From positions 1 to 64,000 of the forward strand of contig NZ_JAHXDN010000006.1 in the NCBI RefSeq assembly GCF_019375555.1: a DNA stretch of 64,000 nucleotides. Reading direction: 5' to 3'. Each line of letters opens with the position of its first letter. The stretch's first letter is position 1. The notes under the pieces were generated by a model that searched no databases, was not told the origin of the DNA, and saw only the letters and a list, made by a program, of their open reading frames with translations. This document shows, piece after piece, positions 18,590-26,826 of the stretch. The stretch is from Roseobacter insulae. GTDB taxonomy: Bacteria > Pseudomonadota > Alphaproteobacteria > Rhodobacterales > Rhodobacteraceae. A program made the translations under genes and the position numbers.

Positions 18590-19622
18590 GGATATGTTCC
18601 AGTTGCAGGCCCGCGCCGGGCAACGTCCGCAGGATATCAGCCAGTTCTGTCACTTTCACAAGGATGAGATGGCGATGGTCATCGTAGCCTTGCCGGGCAA
18701 AGCTGTGAATGGCGTCCGCATGGGTCGGAGTGTCACTGAGCGCGGTGAAGAGAATGTCGTCATTTCCCGCGATTTCAATAAAATCAACGCCTTCCGCGGC
18801 GAGGTTATCCAGAAGCTGCGTGAGCTTGCGGTAGCGGGGAACCTCTATTTCCACCCCGCCCGGGCGGACGGCGACGATGGTGATGTCATCTGACGTGACG
18901 GTCATCAGGTCATCAACGAGCATTCGCAAACGCAACGCATCCGCGCCTGTCGCGGCGACGGCTGCGGCGATCACCCGGGCATAAGCGGCCTTTGCACCGT
19001 ATTCCAACCCCAGTGCAAAGCGTCGTTCGCGGTCTCGCAGAACGCCCGTTGCCTGATCTTGCAACGCCTGGGCATCGCGCTGAAAATCCCATTTGTACCA
19101 GGGCGTTTGCTGCAGGAAGCGCGCGTAATCAGCGGCCTGCCGGGCGGAAAGGTCATCAAGCGGCGCGCGTGGTGAGCCTCTGACCATCGCGATGACACGG
19201 CCCGCGGTCTCCTCATACGCGGCCTTCAGCAGCAGTTCCGCGGAGAAGCTCACGCCGATCACGTAGACCAGTTGCCTGGTTTCGCCATCGACCCCGCCAT
19301 GTCGTGCCGACGCTTCGGTAAGCGCGCAGAGCGACTGCCAGAAACCCGCAATGCTGCGCAGGAAACCGAAATCATGCGGGTCACCGGCGCTGATGACTTT
19401 CGCATAATCATCGTAGGCATGCACGATGTGCCATTCCGGATAGGTCATGAGCGTGCGGGCCTCAGCGCGGTGCACTTCAGGCGGCAGCACAGCGGCATAA
19501 GGCTCGGACACCCCATCGCCCCGGCACGCGGTTTCGACGTAGATCACCGGCGACACCAGCAAAACGACGCATATGATCCCGGCCAGCAGCAGCCGCGTGA
19601 TCCAGCGCCAAAGCCGTCTCAC
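18579..19622 (-). CDS. Membrane-anchored protein of unknown function
   Basis: A 347-residue protein with one N-terminal transmembrane segment (about residues 9-29) and a long soluble domain, probably periplasmic. The body contains MTYPEWHIVHAYDDYAK (residues 59-75) and is otherwise helical. The start codon is a GTG at 19622 that overlaps the previous stop (GTGA). Membership in the coupled operon with a FAD-linked oxidoreductase suggests a role in the same pathway, perhaps as its membrane partner, but no family name comes to mind. Confidence 0.7.
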   Translation of the reverse strand: MRRLWRWITRLLLAGIICVVLLVSPVIYVETACRGDGVSEPYAAVLPPEVHRAEARTLMTYPEWHIVHAYDDYAKVISAGDPHDFGFLRSIAGFWQSLCALTEASARHGGVDGETRQLVYVIGVSFSAELLLKAAYEETAGRVIAMVRGSPRAPLDDLSARQAADYARFLQQTPWYKWDFQRDAQALQDQATGVLRDRERRFALGLEYGAKAAYARVIAAAVAATGADALRLRMLVDDLMTVTSDDITIVAVRPGGVEIEVPRYRKLTQLLDNLAAEGVDFIEIAGNDDILFTALSDTPTHADAIHSFARQGYDDHRHLILVKVTELADILRTLPGAGLQLEHIHDY

Positions 19623-20026
19623 GTGCTGCGCTCGACCGTCAGGCCGGACCAGAGCCCAAAGCCGCCCAAAGCGAGATGGGGCAGATTGGCCAAGACCCGA
19701 CCCATTGAAAAATCCATCCCCAGCGACGCATTGGTGAATATGCCAAGATCAAGAAACCCGTATCCCGTGAAGAAACCAAAGACCCCGTCGCCAAGATACG
19801 CCGCCCCGAACAGGATCAGGAAGCTGCGCGCGGCTTTCTGCGACACCAGTCCCGAGACAAGCGCCCAGAGCGCTGATGCCACGTGCAGGGCATCGTCATA
19901 AAGGTCGAGCGCGAATATGCCAAAGGCCAGACCGTTTTCATCGGTCAACCCCGGAATGTAATTGATCGACGCGGCGATCATCAGCGCCACGAAATAGCCA
20001 AGGGCAATTTTCTGTAAGAGGGTCAT
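19619..20026 (-). CDS. Small polytopic membrane protein (DUF4383-like)
   Basis: A 135-residue protein with about four hydrophobic segments (residues 5-23, 46-62, 67-88 and 108-126), reminiscent of DUF4383-type membrane proteins. It starts with an ATGA overlap onto the stop codon of the FAD oxidoreductase gene and ends overlapping the next start. Function unknown. Confidence 0.65.
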   Translation of the reverse strand: MTLLQKIALGYFVALMIAASINYIPGLTDENGLAFGIFALDLYDDALHVASALWALVSGLVSQKAARSFLILFGAAYLGDGVFGFFTGYGFLDLGIFTNASLGMDFSMGRVLANLPHLALGGFGLWSGLTVERST

Positions 20027-21513
20027 AGGGCGTCCAGATATGTATCCCAGAAGTTGTTCCGCAATGTCAGTTTGGGATCAAGTTCTCGTTTCATGGCGGC
20101 AAAGGCCGGGGCGTTCGGGTACGTTGCGACCAGCTGGTCGACCGTCGGGTGCGGTCGGTAGGGCAGGTAATATGCACCACCCATGCCGGTTACGCGATCT
20201 ATCAGCGCCCGCGTCATGCGTTGCATGTCGGCTTCGGCCCGTGCGGTCAACTCCTGACTGAAAGACATCACGGCGGCAATGCGCGGCACAGTTGCGTATG
20301 ACAGTGTGCTCTGCGCGTCCGTATTCACAAACCTCAGCGTGACATTCAGGAATTCCTGATACGATGCGGGAATGACCTCCTGACAGGCGGTCAGGAAATC
20401 GTTGAAGCGGTCGAACCCGATGAAATATTCATGGAGAATATCGGTTCTGTCGGGGTTGCGATCGTCCAGCGTGACAACCGGTTCGTTGATCAGGCTGTTG
20501 CGCGTCACAGGGCCGTCGCCGATGGCTGTGAAGGCGACGGTCTCGCTCCACCAGCGGAAAGCCTTCATCCGTTCGTTGCCCAGCTGACCACGATAGACCC
20601 GGCTGGCTAGGTGAGACATAGCACCTGATCCTGAGGCTGCGGGCAGGTCGGACTGGTCCTCTGTCTCGCGGTAGGTGATCAACAGGGCTTCCGAGAAGAA
20701 AGAGGAGCGGTCCACGTTCAGCCGCCCATAGGCCATCGTCACGGCGGGGTCGTTCACCGCCGCATCGAAACGGGCGGCAAAGGCCGTGGCGGGCATGACC
20801 TCGAAAGAGGGAACCAACCGCGAGTTGCGGGCCATTTCGACCTCCAGGTCAACGATTGCGCCGGTCAATCCGTAGCCGCCCATCGCGTGTCCGAAAAGCG
20901 CAGTGTTCTGGGTGGGGGAGCAGGTGACAAGCTCACCGGAGGGCAGGATCATCCGGCACGACCGCACCGTTGCGCCCATAGGGCCGAACGGGACCGGCCA
21001 GCCATGCGCGTTCACGCAAAAGGTCGAGGCGACACCGAAATCATTGTTGGATTGCATCACCTTTGGCGAAAACCCCAGAGGGTCCAGCGCTGCGATGACC
21101 TGTGACCAGCGCGCGCCGGCGTGCACCTTGTAGATGCCGCTGGCGCTGTCCGGCTCGATGCTGCCGTTGTCGAAGGTGATCGCGTGCCCGTCCCGCGGGA
21201 TCGCATGCCCGCCCATGGAATGGCGCGCCGCACCGATGTTGAAGGGCCGGCCATCGGCCTCTGCGGCTTTCATCTCGGCCCGCACCGCGTCGACCAGCGC
21301 CGCGCCGGGGTCTTCCTTGATGATGATGTGCTTGTGGATCGGGGTTGCGGATAATTCGCTTGCATCGTTCAGCACGATTTCTGCTGTACTCTCCGGCGCA
21401 ATCGATCTTGTGCCGTCATAGACAGGCAGATGCGACCGGAAGGCAGCGGTTGCCGACCACCCCGCAAGGCCACCTGCGCCGATCAACAGGGTTCTTCGTG
21501 TCAGGTTGTTCAT
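20023..21513 (-). CDS. FAD-binding oxidoreductase (PCMH-type), predicted Tat export
   Basis: A 496-residue protein. The N-terminus MNNLTRRTLLIGAGG fits a twin-arginine signal. A PCMH-type FAD domain follows: FNIGAARHSMGGHA (about residues 95-108) resembles the GxxHS segment whose His can bind FAD covalently in aldonolactone oxidases, and FGVASTFCVNAHG plus MGGYGLTGAIVDLEVEM complete the pattern. The C-terminal part (YLPYRPHPTVDQLVATYPN, DPKLTLRNNFWD) resembles the GULO/ALO class. Such enzymes oxidise sugars, lactones or alcohols and pass electrons to oxygen or a cytochrome. The substrate is not evident. It is translationally coupled to two membrane proteins downstream. Confidence 0.8.
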   Translation of the reverse strand: MNNLTRRTLLIGAGGLAGWSATAAFRSHLPVYDGTRSIAPESTAEIVLNDASELSATPIHKHIIIKEDPGAALVDAVRAEMKAAEADGRPFNIGAARHSMGGHAIPRDGHAITFDNGSIEPDSASGIYKVHAGARWSQVIAALDPLGFSPKVMQSNNDFGVASTFCVNAHGWPVPFGPMGATVRSCRMILPSGELVTCSPTQNTALFGHAMGGYGLTGAIVDLEVEMARNSRLVPSFEVMPATAFAARFDAAVNDPAVTMAYGRLNVDRSSFFSEALLITYRETEDQSDLPAASGSGAMSHLASRVYRGQLGNERMKAFRWWSETVAFTAIGDGPVTRNSLINEPVVTLDDRNPDRTDILHEYFIGFDRFNDFLTACQEVIPASYQEFLNVTLRFVNTDAQSTLSYATVPRIAAVMSFSQELTARAEADMQRMTRALIDRVTGMGGAYYLPYRPHPTVDQLVATYPNAPAFAAMKRELDPKLTLRNNFWDTYLDAL

Positions 21514-21537
21514 GCGAACCCTCTCAGCCCGTTCTCA

Positions 21538-22521
21538 CTATCTTCTAACATGCTCAAGCGCGACCAAAAGAGCGTTCTGGAACTCCGGCTGCGCTTCTAG
21601 TTGTGGAATGTGGCCTACGCCTGGCAGCATCAGCAACTGAGATCCAGTGACCAGCGCATGAAGGGTTTCCGCCTGCGCAGGAGGTGTCACGGTATCCCTG
21701 TCACCCCAGATGAATGCCGTTGGCACGGTGAGGGCTCGCCAGTTGTCCGGGCGGGTGCTGGCCGCATCGCGCGGCGGCACGAGAAGTTCGGGCACCCATG
21801 CGGCCACGGCGTCAGTATACCCGCGCCGTGTCATCGGGCGTTGCAGCACGTCCACGATGTCAGGCGTTGCCGCGCCCTTTACATGCATGAAGTCCTGCAA
21901 AAACCGTTTCGTCAGCAGAGGGTTGGCCGCAGTTGCCGCGACAAGGGCGGCGCGCAGCCCCCGGTTGCGCAGCACAAACGGCAGGCTCTTCGGGGTCTCA
22001 TGCGCATTCAACCCTATGGCGCCGTCAACGACGATAAACCCGGAGACAAGGTCCGGTCGCATCATGATCGCTTCGGCCGCGGGGCCGGCCCCGACGGAAT
22101 GGGCAACAAAGATCGGTTTTGTGCCCAGGGTCTCCAGCAATGCGATCAGGCGCAGGGCCTGGCGCTGTCTGGCATAGTTCGTATCACCTGCATGTTCGGA
22201 ATATCCGAAGGGCGGCATGTCGAAGGCGACGGCGTGGTATCCTGCGGCGGCCACGGCCTCCAGTGTCGGCTCCCACAACCCCGACCAGGCGGCGGTTCCA
22301 TGGGCAAAAAGCACCTGTGGCCGGGCCGATTGTCCTTTGGCCCGGGTAAAGAAAACACCATCGCCGGTCGTCACCATCTGTCCGGAAGGCGGCAAATCCT
22401 CGCCAAGCCCGGCCGTTTCACGCAGGGCTGCGGCCAGATGGAAAATTGCCAGGGCGGTAACCGCCAAAAGCGCGGCGAAGAAAACGATGCGGAGTGCAAG
22501 ACTGGCGATACGGCTACCCAT
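21538..22521 (-). CDS. Alpha/beta hydrolase with N-terminal membrane anchor
   Basis: A 327-residue protein beginning with one hydrophobic segment (about residues 9-31). The hydrolase core shows FAHGTAAWSG (oxyanion region), the nucleophile elbow VAHSVGAG, the acid in WGDRDTVTP and the histidine in GVGHIPQ. It leads a five-gene operon and ends 24 bases before the FAD oxidoreductase gene. The anchor suggests action at the periplasmic face, in line with the Tat-exported oxidoreductase. It is divergent from the lasso-peptide precursor gene and could conceivably be linked to it, although nothing in the sequence requires that. Confidence 0.82.
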   Translation of the reverse strand: MGSRIASLALRIVFFAALLAVTALAIFHLAAALRETAGLGEDLPPSGQMVTTGDGVFFTRAKGQSARPQVLFAHGTAAWSGLWEPTLEAVAAAGYHAVAFDMPPFGYSEHAGDTNYARQRQALRLIALLETLGTKPIFVAHSVGAGPAAEAIMMRPDLVSGFIVVDGAIGLNAHETPKSLPFVLRNRGLRAALVAATAANPLLTKRFLQDFMHVKGAATPDIVDVLQRPMTRRGYTDAVAAWVPELLVPPRDAASTRPDNWRALTVPTAFIWGDRDTVTPPAQAETLHALVTGSQLLMLPGVGHIPQLEAQPEFQNALLVALEHVRR

Positions 22522-22668
22522 GGTTTTGGTTTATCGCCCCGCGCACCGTTTTGAAATGAGCGATCTTCACCCGCGGCGCATTTGGTGTGGCGGGCAAGTG
22601 CCGCTCAGACCGTGCGAGGCACCCTGCCGCGCGAAGATAGACGCACGTCGCCGCAAGACGTACGAAAG

Positions 22669-22698
22669 TTGACAGAATTCGCCTAATTCCCGTAGCCT
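22669..22698 (+). promoter_or_regulatory. Putative promoter of the lasso precursor gene
   Basis: A perfect -35 TTGACA at 22669-22674 is followed after 18 bases by a weak -10 TAGCCT at 22693-22698. It lies 47 bases before the precursor start codon and points the right way. It would give the precursor its own transcript separate from the cyclase and protease genes. Confidence 0.45.
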
Positions 22699-22744
22699 GA
22701 AGCCGTGTCACCGGCACATTTATCAAATTATTGGGAAGTGGGAT

Positions 22745-22894
22745 ATGACATTGAAGAATTCCAAGGTGGAAACTGAAGCGCAGGCAACACCGGCCAAGAA
22801 GGCGGTCTTGACGCATCTGGGCAGCGCCAGTGAATTGACACGTGGCGGGTTTTATCACGACGAAGATAACGACGGCGTGCGCAAAACCAAGTAA
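22745..22894 (+). CDS. Lasso peptide precursor (A protein), 49 residues
   Basis: A small frame starting at ATG 22745 after GGGA, ending TAA at 22894. The leader contains LTHLGSASELT, much like the LGSxxxLT leader signature of known lasso precursors. Thr32 sits at the -2 position that lasso proteases require, giving a predicted core GGFYHDEDNDGVRKTK starting at Gly34. Gly1 with Glu7 or Asp8 would form a 7- or 8-residue macrolactam ring. The cyclase gene ends only 11 bases away on the opposite strand and the protease gene lies behind it. The precursor is therefore convergent to its maturation genes, an unusual arrangement. Core boundaries and ring acceptor are inferred, not shown. Confidence 0.78.
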   Translation: MTLKNSKVETEAQATPAKKAVLTHLGSASELTRGGFYHDEDNDGVRKTK

Positions 22895-22905
22895 CCGGCC
22901 CGTCC

Positions 22906-24657
22906 TCAGCCTGCGCGCCATTGGCGCAGCCAGATTTCATAGCATACCGCCGCGGCGAACTGGCTGAAATTGTCAGCACGTCCTGCGGCGGCGGCATGCA
23001 GTTCTGCCGTCCAAGCCTGTTGGTCGACACATCCTTCGGCGACCAGCAAGCTGTCTTGTGCCAGTGACGTCACCACATCCGGGTTGGCCGCCAGCGCCTT
23101 GAGATATCGCCCCCCGCCACCACCTTTGCCCCGCCTGTCCATGATACCGGCGGGCGCCGTGCGGTGCATGGCGGCCCTGTGCAGATGCCTGTCGGGCCAG
23201 GCGCCCGTGACCACATCAGCCGGAGTGCTGAGCATAAAGCGCACGAGGGGCAGGTGCAGCAGCGGGTGCCGCACCGAAACGCCGTAATGCGGATAAAATG
23301 AATGCCGTGTCACGGCGGAGACAACGGCCTGTATACGCTCTGACATCGCGGTTTGGGCAATGCCCGGCAACCTGGCGACCGGGCTCCGAAGCCGCGCGGA
23401 TGCGACATCCGTTTCCGCAATCAGATCAGCGGTTATCCAGGCGGGCAGGGGCGCGTCGTGCAAGTACCCTTCAACCCGCTGCCCCCGGCGATGCCAGCGG
23501 ATCGGGCGGATCGCGTAATGGGTCAGCCAGTGGCGTGCGGGCCGCTGATGCGCGGGCGTGGATTGCAACTGCCTGATCCCGCGGATGAGTTTGGCAAAAC
23601 GCAATCCCGTCAGATCATCCGCCAGATAATGCGGGCCGGGGGTATCCCCCCAAAACACCGCGTCGCCGCCTTGCCCGGTCAGCAGCACATCGGTGCCGAA
23701 CCGGGTGATCCTGTCGCGATACGCCATGCTCATCGCGGCATTCATGGCCCAGTCTCCGGGTTCCGCCAGCCTTACGTCCAATCGGGTTGAAAAGGGCGGA
23801 TGAAGATCGCCATCGACCACTGCATAATCAAGGCCCAGGCCACCAACGATTTTCTTTGCCCAGGCAATATCAGGGTTGTTCCGGGCGGTCAGAATACGGG
23901 TGAAGGCCCGGGGTCGCGCGCCAGAGGCCGACAGGCTGGCGACGGATGCGGAATCGAGGCCACCGGACACTTCGCACCCAAGACACTTGGCGCCTCGTGC
24001 ATAGGCCTGAACCGATGCCTGCATCAACGCGTGCAGGTGTGCCGCCTGGTCGCGCGGGTCTGCACGGGCAGGTCCGGCGACGGCCAGGGGCCGCAACTCG
24101 TGATACCGCAGGCGCTCAGGACCTGGCCCGAGGGTCGCCGCGTGCCCGGCCTGCAGACGCACAATGCCTTTGAAGGGGGTGCGCGGCCCGTCAACAATCC
24201 CGTTCGCGAGGTAAAGCGCGGTATAGCCATGGTCCAGATCAGCGTCCGCCGTGGCGATCTCGGCAAGATCGGTGCTGATATCGCACCTGTCGTCTTCCAG
24301 CCGGATGTTGAGCGGGTGCAGCCCCAGGTAGTCCTGAAAACATGTGATGGTGCCGGTCTTGCGCTCCATGATCGCGCCGGCAAATTGCCCCTCGACATGT
24401 TCCGCAAGCGCCGGACCCCAGCGCGTCCACGCCGTGGCCAGCAGCCCTGACCGACTTACCGAAGCGGAAAGACCCAACCGAGTACACAGTTCGGACGCAT
24501 TGACGATGAACCCCGCCCAAGCCACGTCCAGCGGGCCAACCGTCTCCGATGTCCCGCGCAAGACTTCCCACGACGCCCAACCCGCCTGCATGCCTATGGT
24601 GACGTGCCGCTCAGCCAACGAGAATGCGGGTGTAGGGGGCGATGTCTTCGGCATCAT
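22906..24657 (-). CDS. Lasso peptide cyclase, asparagine synthetase-like (C protein)
   Basis: About 583 residues related to class B asparagine synthetase. The N-terminal half resembles the glutaminase-like domain but has no Cys at the start, as expected for lasso cyclases. The synthetase half has the ATP pyrophosphate loop VSGGLDSASVASL near residue 230 and VLLTGQGGDAVFWGD further on. In lasso biosynthesis this enzyme adenylates the Asp or Glu side chain and closes the ring. The start is uncertain: ATG at 24657 or 24654 overlaps the upstream protease gene by about 45 bases, and an ATG at 24591 is also possible; none has a clear ribosome site. The coding region can extend to 24720 but that part looks like read-through of the other frame. 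Confidence 0.82.
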   Translation of the reverse strand: MMPKTSPPTPAFSLAERHVTIGMQAGWASWEVLRGTSETVGPLDVAWAGFIVNASELCTRLGLSASVSRSGLLATAWTRWGPALAEHVEGQFAGAIMERKTGTITCFQDYLGLHPLNIRLEDDRCDISTDLAEIATADADLDHGYTALYLANGIVDGPRTPFKGIVRLQAGHAATLGPGPERLRYHELRPLAVAGPARADPRDQAAHLHALMQASVQAYARGAKCLGCEVSGGLDSASVASLSASGARPRAFTRILTARNNPDIAWAKKIVGGLGLDYAVVDGDLHPPFSTRLDVRLAEPGDWAMNAAMSMAYRDRITRFGTDVLLTGQGGDAVFWGDTPGPHYLADDLTGLRFAKLIRGIRQLQSTPAHQRPARHWLTHYAIRPIRWHRRGQRVEGYLHDAPLPAWITADLIAETDVASARLRSPVARLPGIAQTAMSERIQAVVSAVTRHSFYPHYGVSVRHPLLHLPLVRFMLSTPADVVTGAWPDRHLHRAAMHRTAPAGIMDRRGKGGGGGRYLKALAANPDVVTSLAQDSLLVAEGCVDQQAWTAELHAAAAGRADNFSQFAAAVCYEIWLRQWRAG

Positions 24658-25222
24658 TGAGCAACGGTTGGTCCGCGTATTCGACCCAGGCATGCGCGTT
24701 GAAGGGATAGATTTTGACACCGATCACGTGCCGGCTGTCATATCCTGCCTGCCGTAGGTAGCGTTGCAGCGAGAGTGACCGCAGAAGGCAATCGTCCGTA
24801 CTTCTGCCAAAATCGAAAAGGTTTTCGGCACGCAGGAAGGCATTGACCGCATGGTCGATTCCACCGGTGGCCCGCAATTTTGTCGCGGGTGCGCGGTTAC
24901 TTTGTGCCCAGCAGGCCAGGATGCCGTCTTTTCGATGGCAGCGGGTTGTCTGCCGCATTGTGGTCAGGGCGGAAAACACGCTGGCGCGCCGTGCGGGCGC
25001 GGGGTGCGATTGGGGCTGCGGCTGCGGGCGTGTCCTCGACAGCAGGCGTTGTGCCAGACAGGCCGCGGATACGTCGTTTTCCGTGGCTTCCGCGCGGAGC
25101 GCCTGCACAAAGGCCGCGCAATTGCGCGGGTCCAGGAAGTGATAGGCATCCTGCCGCATGTCGAGCAGGACACCGCAGTCTTCCACTTCGGCAAAATGGA
25201 CGTTCTCAGCAAGATAAAGCAC
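24611..25222 (-). CDS. Lasso peptide leader peptidase, RRE domain fused to transglutaminase-like domain (B protein)
   Basis: A 203-residue protein of McjB-like size. Residues about 1-80 look like a PqqD-type leader-recognition (RRE) domain (CGVLLDMRQDAYHFLD). Residues about 110-200 are transglutaminase-like with a Cys-His-Asp set: C145 in DDCLLRSL, H177 in NAHAWVEY and D190 in LLND. It should bind the precursor leader and cut after residue 33. Start is GTG at 25222, since the frame is closed by a stop shortly upstream and no ATG is available. Its 3' end overlaps the likely start of the cyclase gene. No export ABC transporter or isopeptidase gene is next to it. Confidence 0.85.
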   Translation of the reverse strand: MLYLAENVHFAEVEDCGVLLDMRQDAYHFLDPRNCAAFVQALRAEATENDVSAACLAQRLLSRTRPQPQPQSHPAPARRASVFSALTTMRQTTRCHRKDGILACWAQSNRAPATKLRATGGIDHAVNAFLRAENLFDFGRSTDDCLLRSLSLQRYLRQAGYDSRHVIGVKIYPFNAHAWVEYADQPLLNDAEDIAPYTRILVG

Positions 25223-25328
25223 GAATGAATTGAACGTTTGAAATCAGCTGCGGACAAGGTAGCCCGCGTCCCGTTTCATGGCCAGCACTTCCTGACGGCA
25301 AGGTCGACGCCGATCAAGGGGGGAAACC

Positions 25329-26810
25329 CTATCGCATTACGAAGGGGTTCGTCATCGGCGCGTCGGAGGTGTTGATCCATGTTGTCTTCACCCGGGTGTA
25401 GTCCAGAATGGCCTCCTGTCCGGCCTCGCGGCCATAGCCGGACTGGTTGAACCCCCCGAAAGGCGCGATCGGTGAAATGGCCCGGTAGGTGTTGACCCAG
25501 GTGATGCCCGACCGGATACGGTTCGAGACCCGATGCGCCCGCGCAAGGCTTTGGGTGAAAATGCCGGACCCCAGGCCAAAATCGCTGGCATTGGCCAGGG
25601 CGATCGCTTGTTCCTCGGTGTCGAACGGCAGCAGCGACATGACGGGGCCGAACATCTCGATCTTGAGCGTCTCGATATCCGGCGTCTCGCAAAGCACAAG
25701 CGTCGGGTCGAAGTAATGCGGGCTGGCATGCTCACCCCTGCTGCCACCGAAGGCGATTTTTGCCCCCTGCGCGACCGCTTTGCCCAACGTCTCTTCGATG
25801 CACGAGACCTGCGCCGTGGTGCAGAGCGGCCCAAGATGCGTTGCCGGGTCATGCGGGTCGCCGACAATCAGGCTGCGGGATTTCTCGGTGATCAAGCGGA
25901 CCAGCGCCTCGAAGACGGGCCGGTGCACCAGCCCGCGTGTTCCGGCGACGCAGGACTGACCGGACGCACCGAAGTTACCGGCGATCAACCCGTTTGCCGC
26001 GGAATCGAGGTCAGCATCCTCAAACACGAGGATCGGAGACTTCCCGCCCAGTTCCAGCGTGGTCATGGCAAAGTTTTCTGCCGAGTTGCGCACCACGTGC
26101 CGGGCTGTTTCCGGCCCTCCGGTAAACGCAATCCTGTCAACGTCCTTGTGTCGCGTCAGCGGGATGGCACAATTCCCGGCATCGCCGGTGATGACGGAGA
26201 CAACCCCGGGCGGAAAGCCTGCCTGATCAATCAGTTTCGCAAATTCGATCATTGGTGCCGGCGCGATTTCGGAGGCCTTGAGAACCACGGTGCAGCCCGC
26301 CGCCAGCGCGGGTGCAAGCTTGGTTGCCGCCAGAAACATCTGCGCGTTCCAGGGCACGATCCCGGCCACAACGCCAATGGGCATGCGCTGGGTGTAGACA
26401 TGCATGCCGGGCTTGTCGATTGGCAGAACTGCGCCTTCGATCTTGTCGGCTAACCCCGCGTAGTAGCGGTAGTAGTCGGCAACATACCCCGTCTGCGCCA
26501 TCGTCTCCGCCGCAAGTTTGCCGCTGTCTGTTGTCTCGATCCGGCCCAGATGCTCTGCGTGCTCGGCGACAAGATCGGCGAGCCGATACAGCAGTTTGCC
26601 ACGCGCGGTTTGCGTCATGTCGCGCCAGGCGGGTGCATCAAGTGCCCGTTTTGCCGCCGTAACGGCCTTGTCCACGTCATCTGCGGACGCGCAGTCAAAC
26701 GTCGCCCAGGCATTGCCATCCGCCGGATTGACGGATTGCATCACCTGCCCACCGGACCCGGATTGCCAGTCACCAGCGATGTAGAGTTGATAATGGGGTT
26801 TGGTATTCAT
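25329..26810 (-). CDS. NAD(P)-dependent aldehyde dehydrogenase
   Basis: A 493-residue ALDH-superfamily enzyme. Visible motifs are GIVPWNAQMF and LKASEIAP (cofactor binding), TLELGGKSP with the general base Glu, and the catalytic C287 in GASGQSCVAG. MFGPVMSLLPF and GGFNQSGYGREAG close the domain. Start ATG 26810 lies 17 bases after the upstream LLM gene stop. As last gene of a five-gene operon with an LLM monooxygenase, flavin reductase, hydrolase and DUF1185 protein, it likely oxidises the aldehyde released by that pathway to its acid. The natural aldehyde cannot be told. Confidence 0.92.
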   Translation of the reverse strand: MNTKPHYQLYIAGDWQSGSGGQVMQSVNPADGNAWATFDCASADDVDKAVTAAKRALDAPAWRDMTQTARGKLLYRLADLVAEHAEHLGRIETTDSGKLAAETMAQTGYVADYYRYYAGLADKIEGAVLPIDKPGMHVYTQRMPIGVVAGIVPWNAQMFLAATKLAPALAAGCTVVLKASEIAPAPMIEFAKLIDQAGFPPGVVSVITGDAGNCAIPLTRHKDVDRIAFTGGPETARHVVRNSAENFAMTTLELGGKSPILVFEDADLDSAANGLIAGNFGASGQSCVAGTRGLVHRPVFEALVRLITEKSRSLIVGDPHDPATHLGPLCTTAQVSCIEETLGKAVAQGAKIAFGGSRGEHASPHYFDPTLVLCETPDIETLKIEMFGPVMSLLPFDTEEQAIALANASDFGLGSGIFTQSLARAHRVSNRIRSGITWVNTYRAISPIAPFGGFNQSGYGREAGQEAILDYTRVKTTWINTSDAPMTNPFVMR

Positions 26811-26826
26811 GATGGTGATCCAGTTC

